DNA of 8,810 nt, taken from the NCBI GenBank assembly GCA_945869505.1, contig CAMBOZ010000047.1, positions 1 through 8,810 on the forward strand, read 5' to 3'. Position numbers and translations under genes: made by a program. Source of the stretch: Bifidobacterium breve (lineage in GTDB: Bacteria > Actinomycetota > Actinomycetes > Nanopelagicales > Nanopelagicaceae). This document shows, in pieces, positions 1 through 5,839 of this stretch. How positions within the stretch are numbered: position 1 is the first letter of the stretch; each line of letters starts with the position of its first letter. The notes under the pieces were generated by a model. It saw only the letters and a program-made list of their open reading frames with translations. It was not told the DNA's origin and searched no databases.

Positions 1-677
1 GATGCTGCAACCAACTTTGCGGTGCGGGTTGATCCAGTGAATGCCAATTTATCTACACCGCTTTCACAAAGGTCTTTACCTGTTGCTCCAAGACCTGTGA
101 TGCAAGTGAAAATATCTGCAAAAGGTGCAACTTCAGCAAAAGTTGTTGCTAGAACTGTTCCAACTCCGGGTGTGTACTCACTTGGTTTAAAGACAACGGT
201 ATTTCCAGCGGCAAGTGCATAGGAAATAGAACCCATTGGAGTAAAGATTGGATAATTCCAAGGTCCAATAACTCCTACGACGCCAACAGGGGAGCGCTCG
301 ACAGTTGCAGACATATTTGCCATTAAAGCACCAGGTGAGCGATGCGAAGTTCGCATTACATCTTCGGCATGACGGGCGGCCCAACCTAGATGTCCAACAG
401 CCAGCGAAGCTTCTAATTTGGCATCGCTAACTGGTTTTCCAGTCTCGCGTGAAACGATCTCGGTAATTTCATCTAACTTAGATATTAATAAATTACTCCA
501 TTGCAACAAGACTTTGCGACGTCCTTTAAATCCAAGGTTCTGCCAAGCAAGAGATGCAGCACGGGCGCGGGCAACCGCTGCGTGTACTTGTTCACGGTCA
601 GCTATTGGGTATTCAGCAATAACTTCTCCGGTAACTGGGTAGTGCGATGCAAATGTTGCGCTGGATAAAGTAGTCAT
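1..677 (-). CDS. Aldehyde dehydrogenase family protein, N-terminal part (partial at left edge)
   Basis: This is the N-terminal 225 residues of an NAD(P)-dependent aldehyde dehydrogenase, which oxidises an aldehyde to its carboxylic acid in the cytoplasm. I translated the minus strand from the ATG at 677. Visible family landmarks are the PWNYP motif (residues 139-143, within SPVGVVGVIGPWNYP), the cofactor-binding lysine in VVFKPSEYTP (K164), and FTGST (213-217), which begins the Rossmann-fold nucleotide-binding region. The catalytic glutamate and cysteine would lie beyond the left edge, so activity cannot be judged. The full family length is usually about 450-500 residues, so roughly half is missing. 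An in-frame TAG four codons upstream rules out an earlier start. The substrate is unknown; similarity by eye to actinobacterial succinate-semialdehyde-type enzymes is only an impression. It is divergent from the hydrolase at 701. Confidence 0.93.
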   Translation of the reverse strand, partial: MTTLSSATFASHYPVTGEVIAEYPIADREQVHAAVARARAASLAWQNLGFKGRRKVLLQWSNLLISKLDEITEIVSRETGKPVSDAKLEASLAVGHLGWAARHAEDVMRTSHRSPGALMANMSATVERSPVGVVGVIGPWNYPIFTPMGSISYALAAGNTVVFKPSEYTPGVGTVLATTFAEVAPFADIFTCITGLGATGKDLCESGVDKLAFTGSTRTAKLVAA

Positions 678-683
678 GAGTAA

Positions 684-689
684 AGACTA
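684..689 (-). promoter_or_regulatory. Putative -10 box of a leaderless promoter for the aldehyde dehydrogenase gene
   Basis: On the minus strand TAGTCT fits the actinobacterial -10 pattern TANNNT and is followed by 6 nt and then the ATG at 677. This places the transcription start at or very near the start codon. No convincing -35 is visible 16-18 nt upstream. It shares two bases with the -10 box of the divergent gene. Confidence 0.5.
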
Positions 690-693
690 GACT
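688..693 (+). promoter_or_regulatory. Putative -10 box of a leaderless promoter for the alpha/beta hydrolase gene
   Basis: TAGACT matches TANNNT and lies 7 nt before the ATG at 701. No purine-rich ribosome binding site precedes this ATG (the 7 nt are CTCCTTT), which supports leaderless initiation. No clear -35 is seen. Confidence 0.5.
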
Positions 694-700
694 CTCCTTT

Positions 701-1411
701 ATGTTGCAGCCAGTACGCCCCAGCACTATTTTGCCGGCGCATCGCACCGCGTTCACCGTCACAACATCAGATGGCGAAACCTTAATTGGCGAAGTAGCAG
801 CGCCCCTTTCTGGCTATAACGGCGCAATCTTGTGCTTGCACCCACTGCCAACTGCGGGCGGAATGATGGATAGCCATATCTATAAAAAAGCGGCTAATCG
901 TTTACCTGCAATGTCAGGCATTGAAGTAATCCGCTTTAATACACGCGGTACAACAAGTGAAGCAGGAACAAGCTCTGGCGAATTTGATAACGGTGGGGCA
1001 GAACGTTTTGATGTGGAAGCAATGATGAGTTATTGCTTAGATACTTTGAAGCTTGAAAATCTTTGGGTGGTTGGTTGGTCATTTGGGACTGATTTAGCGC
1101 TTCGCCATGCGAAAGATCCAAGAGTTAAAGGTTTAATTCTTCTATCTCCACCTTTACGGACATCTCAAGTCAGCGATATGCAGTATTGGGCGGCGGATGG
1201 TCGACCAGTTATTGCGCTGGTTCCTGAACACGATGATTATCTAAAACCTGCCGAGGCGAAAATTCGTTTTGCACCTTTGACTCAAATGGAAATTATTGCA
1301 GTAGATGACGCCAAACATCTTTGGGTTGGAGAGCCGTCGGTTTATCGCGTCTTAAGTGAGATTACAAAGATCCTTGCGCCAGAAAGACTGCCTTTACCAA
1401 CTGAGATTTAA
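701..1411 (+). CDS. Alpha/beta hydrolase fold protein
   Basis: This is a 236-residue cytoplasmic protein of the alpha/beta hydrolase superfamily, most likely an esterase- or peptidase-like enzyme with unknown substrate. Landmarks are an oxyanion-side segment LCLHPLPTAGG (44-54), the strand/turn RFNTRG (78-83), the nucleophile elbow GWSFG (125-129, S127), a late acidic residue in PEHDDYLKP (D178 or D179), and a histidine in DDAKHLWVG (H206). The Ser-Asp-His triad therefore appears complete and in the right order. There is no signal peptide or membrane segment. The arrangement with HP near the oxyanion hole and a TRG motif resembles the small uncharacterised dienelactone hydrolase/YcjY-like group, but I cannot assign a reaction. 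It is divergent from the aldehyde dehydrogenase, and its stop overlaps the stop of the convergent membrane-protein gene. Confidence 0.9.
   Translation: MLQPVRPSTILPAHRTAFTVTTSDGETLIGEVAAPLSGYNGAILCLHPLPTAGGMMDSHIYKKAANRLPAMSGIEVIRFNTRGTTSEAGTSSGEFDNGGAERFDVEAMMSYCLDTLKLENLWVVGWSFGTDLALRHAKDPRVKGLILLSPPLRTSQVSDMQYWAADGRPVIALVPEHDDYLKPAEAKIRFAPLTQMEIIAVDDAKHLWVGEPSVYRVLSEITKILAPERLPLPTEI
1408..1411. other. Overlapping convergent stop codons (TTAA)
   Basis: The hydrolase stop TAA occupies 1409-1411 on the plus strand, and the AI-2E-family gene stop TAA occupies 1410-1408 on the minus strand. The palindrome TTAA therefore serves both reading frames. There is no spacer for an intrinsic terminator, so each transcript must end inside the opposite gene. 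Confidence 0.9.
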
Positions 1412-2523
1412 GAGTTATCTGCTCTAGGAAAGACAACTTCATCAAGAATTAAAATAATTGATGCCGCAATCGGTACTGCCAGCAAACCACCAACTAAGCC
1501 GAGGAGAGAAGTTCCGATTAAAGCCGCGATGATTGTTACTGCGCCAGGCACGGCTAAGGTGCGTTTCATTATGCGTGGAGTAACAATGTAGTTTTCCACC
1601 TGAACGTAAACCACGTAAGCGATAAATGCGATCACTCCGATAGTCACAGATTGCGTCAATGCAATGATGGTGACGACGGAGCTACCAATAAAGTGACCGA
1701 TTAGCGGAATTAGCCCACACACCAGAACAATCATTGCAATAGCGATCGGAGATGGCAGACCTAGCACCAAGGAGAGAGCGAGAACAAAGACGGAAGCCAT
1801 TGCCGCGATAACTATCTGACTTCCGACAAAGGATCCGACTCGCGAAATTACTGCATTCGTTAACCGTGAAACACGATCACGGCGGCTGGCTGGTGCAAAA
1901 CGAACTCCGAGGTCAACCATTTGTGGCAGGGAAGTAATGAAGTAAAGAGTGAGAATCAAAATAGTTAAAGCGGTGAAGGTGCCGGAAAGAACAGATTTTC
2001 CAACACCGATAACCCCGCCGAACGCAGAAATGATCAACGTTCCATCTGAGGTAATCTCTGTTAACTTATTTTGTAGAGTATCGATAATTCCAAACTGGCT
2101 GTTTAAATTCGCAATTGTCGAATTAGTCTCGAGTTCCTTCAGCAAATTTGGAGCGCTATTAATTAACTGCGTACCTTGCGAAACGACTGGTGGAATAACA
2201 ACTGCGATAAAGAAGGCTACAAAGAAAATAACCGAGATGAAAATTATGGCCACCGCATTAGTTCTTGATATTCCACGCTTTTGAATTGCTACTACTGCCG
2301 GATTTAAACCAGTAGCCAAGAAGAGTGCAACGATGATTAAGACAAATATCTGACTTGTACTTGCCAGTGCGCGCATCAAAACAATGGCGACTAAGGCGCC
2401 TAGAGTTGCAGTAAATCCAAAATAGAAAGGATGTGATCGATCTAATGGATGACCTTGAGTGCCAAAATCCGTCAGCGGTGCACTTGCCTTAGGTTTACGT
2501 TTGATGCGATCAGATATAGCCAT
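1408..2523 (-). CDS. AI-2E family transporter-like membrane protein
   Basis: This is a 371-residue multi-pass inner-membrane protein of the AI-2E transporter family (older names PerM/UPF0118/YdiK-like). Members have been linked to export of autoinducer-2 or to Na+(Li+)/H+ antiport, but most have no known substrate. After a basic cytoplasmic N-terminus (SDRIKRKPKAS) come paired hydrophobic segments, a soluble linker of about 60-70 residues (SQGTQLINSAP to about TSDG), and a C-terminal membrane bundle. The family signatures are present: GLPSPIAIAMIVLVCGLIP with GHFIG, then VQVENYIVTPRIMKRTL and LLGLVGGLLAVPIAA near the end. I chose the ATG at 2523 rather than 2568. The earlier start would run across the divergent DUF4032 start, and the 15 extra residues are not family-like. 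The 2523 ATG also has TAGAAT 7 nt upstream. The gene stands alone on its strand. Confidence 0.9.
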   Translation of the reverse strand: MAISDRIKRKPKASAPLTDFGTQGHPLDRSHPFYFGFTATLGALVAIVLMRALASTSQIFVLIIVALFLATGLNPAVVAIQKRGISRTNAVAIIFISVIFFVAFFIAVVIPPVVSQGTQLINSAPNLLKELETNSTIANLNSQFGIIDTLQNKLTEITSDGTLIISAFGGVIGVGKSVLSGTFTALTILILTLYFITSLPQMVDLGVRFAPASRRDRVSRLTNAVISRVGSFVGSQIVIAAMASVFVLALSLVLGLPSPIAIAMIVLVCGLIPLIGHFIGSSVVTIIALTQSVTIGVIAFIAYVVYVQVENYIVTPRIMKRTLAVPGAVTIIAALIGTSLLGLVGGLLAVPIAASIILILDEVVFPRADNS

Positions 2524-2530
2524 GTCGCCT

Positions 2531-2536
2531 ATTCTA
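2531..2536 (-). promoter_or_regulatory. Putative -10 box of a leaderless promoter for the AI-2E-family gene
   Basis: On the minus strand TAGAAT, a good -10 hexamer, is followed by 7 nt (AGGCGAC) and the ATG at 2523. The spacing suits transcription starting at the A of the start codon. This hexamer also supports 2523 over 2568 as the true start. Confidence 0.55.
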
Positions 2537-2542
2537 AAGCGA

Positions 2543-2548
2543 TATCCT
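2543..2548 (+). promoter_or_regulatory. Putative -10 box of a leaderless promoter for the DUF4032 operon
   Basis: TATCCT fits TANNNT and lies 6 nt before the ATG at 2555 (intervening TCTCGT). There is no ribosome binding site before this ATG. It sits 6 bp from the opposite-strand -10 box at 2531-2536, so the two promoters face away from each other within 31 bp. It probably drives all three genes to 5832. Confidence 0.5.
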
Positions 2549-2554
2549 TCTCGT

Positions 2555-3787
2555 ATGGCGTTGCGCATTACGGGGTTAGGCGAGGAAATCGCTGCCGTTA
2601 CAGGCCTGCCGTGGCATATTAATTTGGAAGAGTGGCCAGAAGATCCCGCCCTTGCTGAAAAACGCGGTATTTCGCGCCACGTTGTTCGCTTAGTGCGTTC
2701 AACCGATGACCCTGATTCAGAAGTCTATGCAGTAAAAGAGACTGTCTCCGAATTCGCAAATCGTGAATATAAGGCGCTGCGCGAACTCGCCCATCTCGGA
2801 GCTCCGAGCGTGCAATCAATTGCGGTGATCGAAGGTCGCACAAATGAGGCTAATGAAGAGCTTCCCTGTGCGCTCGTAACGCGCTTCCTACCTTATTCAC
2901 TTCCTTACCGCGTATTACTCAGCGGCAAAGATGTAACTTCTAATGACATCACCATGATGGCCAACGCACTTGCCTTGTTATTAGTGCAGTTACATTTACT
3001 TGGATTTTGGTGGGGAGACTGTTCGCTCTCTAACACGCTCTTTCGTCGTGATGCCGAAGCGTTTGCTGCGTACTTAGTAGATGCCGAAACGGGAGAATTT
3101 CAGAAGTCCCTTAGCGATGGTCAGCGCGAACACGATTTAGAAATCGCCCATTTCAATGTTGCCGCTGAACTTGAAGATCTAGCGCTTTCTGGTGTTCTCT
3201 ATCCAGGTATGGATCCTATTCGCGCAAGCGAAGCGGTTATCAAGCGTTACCACCGAATCTGGAAGGCGCTAAAGGAACGCCAAGTATTAGATCCGAAAGA
3301 TCGCCACGCGGTCGAACGCGCGATGCGTCAGCTGCAAGATTTAGGTTTTGCAGTTGATGAGGTTTCAGTATCACTTGATGGCGAATCGCAAAAACTTTAT
3401 TTCCAACCAAAGCTCGTAGCACCTGGATATCACCGTAACCGCTTGCGAGAGTTAACCGGTCTTGAAACTGAAGCACTTCAAGCAAAACGCTTGCTTGCAT
3501 CTCTTGATCGTTTCCGCGGGCGTGAGGAAAACCCAAAACCTCCAATTGCAGATTCAGCCAGGCGCTGGCTTAATGAAACATATCGTCCAATAGTTGAGAT
3601 GATTCCTAAAGATATGTCCGGGCGAATAGAAGAAGCACAGTTCTTCCATGAAGTTTTAGAACATCGCTGGTATTTGAGCGAGCGTGAAGGCCATGATGTT
3701 GGACTAACATTTGCAGCACAGTCTTATATCGATGATGTTATGCCGTTTCGGCGCGACTCAGGAGTAGAAATGGGGGCAAGTAAGTGA
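2555..3787 (+). CDS. DUF4032 family protein with kinase-like N-terminal domain
   Basis: This 410-residue soluble protein resembles the actinobacterial DUF4032 family: an N-terminal lipopolysaccharide-kinase/protein-kinase-like fold followed by the DUF4032 region. The function is not known. Kinase-type landmarks appear in order: a lysine in EVYAVKE (K61), a helix-C-like glutamate in NREYKAL (E71), a catalytic-loop-like WWGDCSLSN (D155, N160), and a metal-binding-like aspartate in YLVDAETGEF (D176, in place of DFG). All residues expected for phosphotransfer are thus present. There is no glycine-rich loop, signal peptide or membrane segment. The start at 2555 gives MALRITGL and the conserved-looking LPWHINLEEWPED. 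A start at 2459 would extend deep into the divergent gene. It is first in a run with the thioredoxin-like gene (4-bp overlap) and the MFS gene. The phosphate acceptor is unknown. Confidence 0.85.
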   Translation: MALRITGLGEEIAAVTGLPWHINLEEWPEDPALAEKRGISRHVVRLVRSTDDPDSEVYAVKETVSEFANREYKALRELAHLGAPSVQSIAVIEGRTNEANEELPCALVTRFLPYSLPYRVLLSGKDVTSNDITMMANALALLLVQLHLLGFWWGDCSLSNTLFRRDAEAFAAYLVDAETGEFQKSLSDGQREHDLEIAHFNVAAELEDLALSGVLYPGMDPIRASEAVIKRYHRIWKALKERQVLDPKDRHAVERAMRQLQDLGFAVDEVSVSLDGESQKLYFQPKLVAPGYHRNRLRELTGLETEALQAKRLLASLDRFRGREENPKPPIADSARRWLNETYRPIVEMIPKDMSGRIEEAQFFHEVLEHRWYLSEREGHDVGLTFAAQSYIDDVMPFRRDSGVEMGASK

Positions 3788-4644
3788 GCCTGCCTCCCAA
3801 TTTTGGAAGAGCAGTGGATTTGAGTTCGTTAGGAAAACCTAAACCAGAGCCAACTGGACCAATGCCGGGCATCGAAATAACTCCACAGAACTTAACCGAA
3901 GAATTCCTAGCTCTTTCCAAGAGCAAACCAGTAATTTTAATTTGTTGGTCACCGCGATCTGCTGAGTCAGAAAAAATCGTTGCGATACTTGGAAAATTAG
4001 CGATGGATGATCAAGGCAGTTGGATTTTTGGACGAGTCGATGTTGATGCACAACCACAAGTAGCACAAGCGCTACAAGCACGCGCAGTTCCATTTGCCGT
4101 TGCGATAATCAATGAGCAAATGGTTCCGCTCTTTGAACAGCCTTACCCCGAAGCACAAATACGTATGGTTGTAGATAAAGTCTTAGCGCTTTCTGCAGAA
4201 CAAGGTGTGGGTGATGCTCCAGTTGAAAAAATAGAACCTGAAGAAGAGGAAGCCATTGCCGCTCTTGATGCCGGAGATTATCCAACGGCTGAGGCGGCAT
4301 ATAAAAAATTATTGGCGCGCAAACCAGGTGATTCCTTTGCCACCTTGGGTCTAGCGCAAACACAACTCTTGGCAAGAACTGATGGATTAGATGGCGCGAA
4401 AATTATGCAAGATGCGATTGCTTTACCCGATAATTTAGCGATACAGATTCAATGTGCGGATATTGAGGTGGTAAGCGGATATATCGAACCAGCCTTTGCA
4501 CGCTTGTTGCGCTTAATTCAACTATTAGATGGTGCAGAAAAGAAAATAGCGAAGGATCGACTGCTCGAGCTATTTGCTTTGGTTGACCCAGCTGACCCTC
4601 GAGTTATAAAAGCGCGCGCAGCGCTAGCAAATGCGTTGTTTTAA
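3784..4644 (+). CDS. Thioredoxin-fold/TPR protein, CnoX/YbbN-like, without CXXC
   Basis: This 286-residue soluble protein has two parts. Residues about 30-135 form a thioredoxin-like domain (SKPVILICWSPRSAES, VDVDAQ, and a cis-proline-type AVPFAVAI with P103). Residues about 150-286 form a TPR-like helical domain (EEEEAIAALDAGDYPTAEAA, then GDSFATLGLAQTQLL). This arrangement matches the CnoX/YbbN family, whose studied members are holdases that bind the GroEL chaperonin and protect substrates under oxidative stress. The usual CGPC site reads SPRS (56-59), so thiol-disulfide exchange by that site is impossible; cysteines remain only at 54 and 224. E. coli CnoX also lacks a canonical CXXC. The GTG start overlaps the upstream TGA (GTGA), with GGGGG at 3771-3775 as a likely ribosome binding site, implying translational coupling. 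The chaperone role is inferred from the family. Confidence 0.82.
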   Translation: MSLPPNFGRAVDLSSLGKPKPEPTGPMPGIEITPQNLTEEFLALSKSKPVILICWSPRSAESEKIVAILGKLAMDDQGSWIFGRVDVDAQPQVAQALQARAVPFAVAIINEQMVPLFEQPYPEAQIRMVVDKVLALSAEQGVGDAPVEKIEPEEEEAIAALDAGDYPTAEAAYKKLLARKPGDSFATLGLAQTQLLARTDGLDGAKIMQDAIALPDNLAIQIQCADIEVVSGYIEPAFARLLRLIQLLDGAEKKIAKDRLLELFALVDPADPRVIKARAALANALF

Positions 4645-5832
4645 ATGAATTCGGTTAAACCTGCTACTGAATTCAAACTAATTCAAGCACTTTTTTACGT
4701 TTATGCATTTTTGATTATGTCGTGGATTCCACGTTTTCCTGAGATCAAAGAGAATCTGGGTTTAAATATTGGTGAATTTGGGACGTTAATCAGCACCGGT
4801 GCCTTCGGCGGAATTGTCAGTTTATTTTTCAGTGGCCACTTGGTCCACAAATATGGAATAAAGCGAGTTATTTTGACCAATATCTGGATTATGGGAGCCG
4901 CCTACTTTTTTATTGTTCGCACGGATTCTGCTGGGATTTTTATGATCTGTAATATTGCAATTGGCTGGAGCTCATCGGCTTATCACATTTCCATTAATGC
5001 TCAAGGTTTTGATGCGATGGAGAGAGTTAAGAATTTAACAATTTCTCGGCTACACGGCATGTGGTCACTTGGAACTTTGCTGACAGCAATTTTTTCGGGA
5101 TTTGTTTTAAATTACGTCAGTCTCTCTTGGCATATTGGAGTACTAGCAGTGGTTGCGACACTAATTTTAACGGCTATCGTGCAACGACTTACCCCGGTTC
5201 TTGTTAAGCCTAATGAGAATAAAGAAGATCATCTTCCACTTAAGACTCTCTTCACTTCATTTAGAATCGACTGGCTAGTTAGCGGTGGGTTTTTAACTGC
5301 AGTTTTCATAGAATTTGCTACAGGTGACTGGTCAGCTATTTTTGCTAAAGAACGAATAGGTGTGAACCCTGGATTAGCGGCACTTCCTTATATAGTTTTT
5401 ATGATTGCGATAATCATGGGAAGGCTAAATGCCGGCAAATTGGGAGTGCGCTTCCACGTTCATCATATGGTTCGCTTTTTGGCAGTATTTGGCGGCGGCG
5501 GATTTCTAGTATTCCTGGCAATTACAGTTCAAATTCCTGCCGAACATAAAAGTATTGCCTTGGCTACAACCTGTATTGCCTTTGCATTTGCCGGAATTGG
5601 TTCATCTGTAATTACTCCATCTTTCTTTGCCGCTGCAAATCGACGATCCTCACTGCCAAGTGCGGTGGTCATTGGTCAAATGGGCGTTGTAAATGTTTCA
5701 TCCGTATTTGTTATAAAAGCGGTAGTTGCTTGGACCGCTCAATTTACGGGTTCGCTAGCTATTGCACTAACTATTCCAGCGTTAATGCTTATTGCTGCAG
5801 CGTTTTTTGCTCGTGCACTTAAAGTGGATTAA
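4645..5832 (+). CDS. Major facilitator superfamily transporter
   Basis: This 395-residue polytopic membrane protein has about 12 hydrophobic segments in two halves, separated by a hydrophilic loop (about 186-202, NENKEDHLPLK). The MFS motif A is recognisable in the first half as GHLVHKYGIKR (64-74), and a degenerate copy lies in the second half (GRLNAGKLGVRF, 259-270). SRLHGMWSLGTL (134-145) and EFATGDWSAIF (223-233) recall the YbjJ-like/sugar-type MFS subgroup, whose substrates are largely unknown, so I assign none. Charged membrane residues E223 and D228 are candidates for proton coupling. The ATG directly follows the TAA of the preceding gene with no gap and no separate promoter that I can see, so it is probably cotranscribed with the DUF4032 and CnoX-like genes. 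It ends 7 bp from the convergent aceE stop. Confidence 0.9.
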   Translation: MNSVKPATEFKLIQALFYVYAFLIMSWIPRFPEIKENLGLNIGEFGTLISTGAFGGIVSLFFSGHLVHKYGIKRVILTNIWIMGAAYFFIVRTDSAGIFMICNIAIGWSSSAYHISINAQGFDAMERVKNLTISRLHGMWSLGTLLTAIFSGFVLNYVSLSWHIGVLAVVATLILTAIVQRLTPVLVKPNENKEDHLPLKTLFTSFRIDWLVSGGFLTAVFIEFATGDWSAIFAKERIGVNPGLAALPYIVFMIAIIMGRLNAGKLGVRFHVHHMVRFLAVFGGGGFLVFLAITVQIPAEHKSIALATTCIAFAFAGIGSSVITPSFFAAANRRSSLPSAVVIGQMGVVNVSSVFVIKAVVAWTAQFTGSLAIALTIPALMLIAAAFFARALKVD

Positions 5833-5836
5833 GTGC
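5815..5836. terminator. Perfect 8-bp hairpin at the MFS/aceE convergent junction, possible bidirectional terminator
   Basis: GCACTTAA (5815-5822) pairs with TTAAGTGC (5829-5836) around a 6-nt loop, spanning the last MFS codons and its stop and lying just past the aceE stop. The stem is AT-rich and no long T tract follows on either strand. Termination is therefore a guess based on position between converging genes. Confidence 0.3.
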
Positions 5837-5839
5837 TAA

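Noticed and set aside
1..642. Plus-strand open frames at 22-222 and 418-642
   Set aside because: Both are antisense to the clear aldehyde dehydrogenase frame, which carries PWNYP and FTGST.
694..700. AAAGGAG on the minus strand as a ribosome binding site for the aldehyde dehydrogenase gene
   Set aside because: It ends 16 nt before the ATG, too far for normal use, and it would lie upstream of the transcription start if the TAGTCT promoter is right.
1949..2284. 111-residue plus-strand open frame
   Set aside because: It lies wholly inside the AI-2E-family gene on the other strand and has no recognisable protein features of its own.
2459..2554. N-terminal extension of the DUF4032 protein from an ATG at 2459
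   Set aside because: It would overlap the first 65 bases of the divergent AI-2E-family gene, and the extra residues do not look like the family. MALRI at 2555 does, and it has a -10 at the right distance.
2524..2568. Longer start for the AI-2E-family protein at 2568
   Set aside because: It would overlap the DUF4032 start, and the added 15 residues lack family character. The ATG at 2523 has TAGAAT 7 nt upstream.
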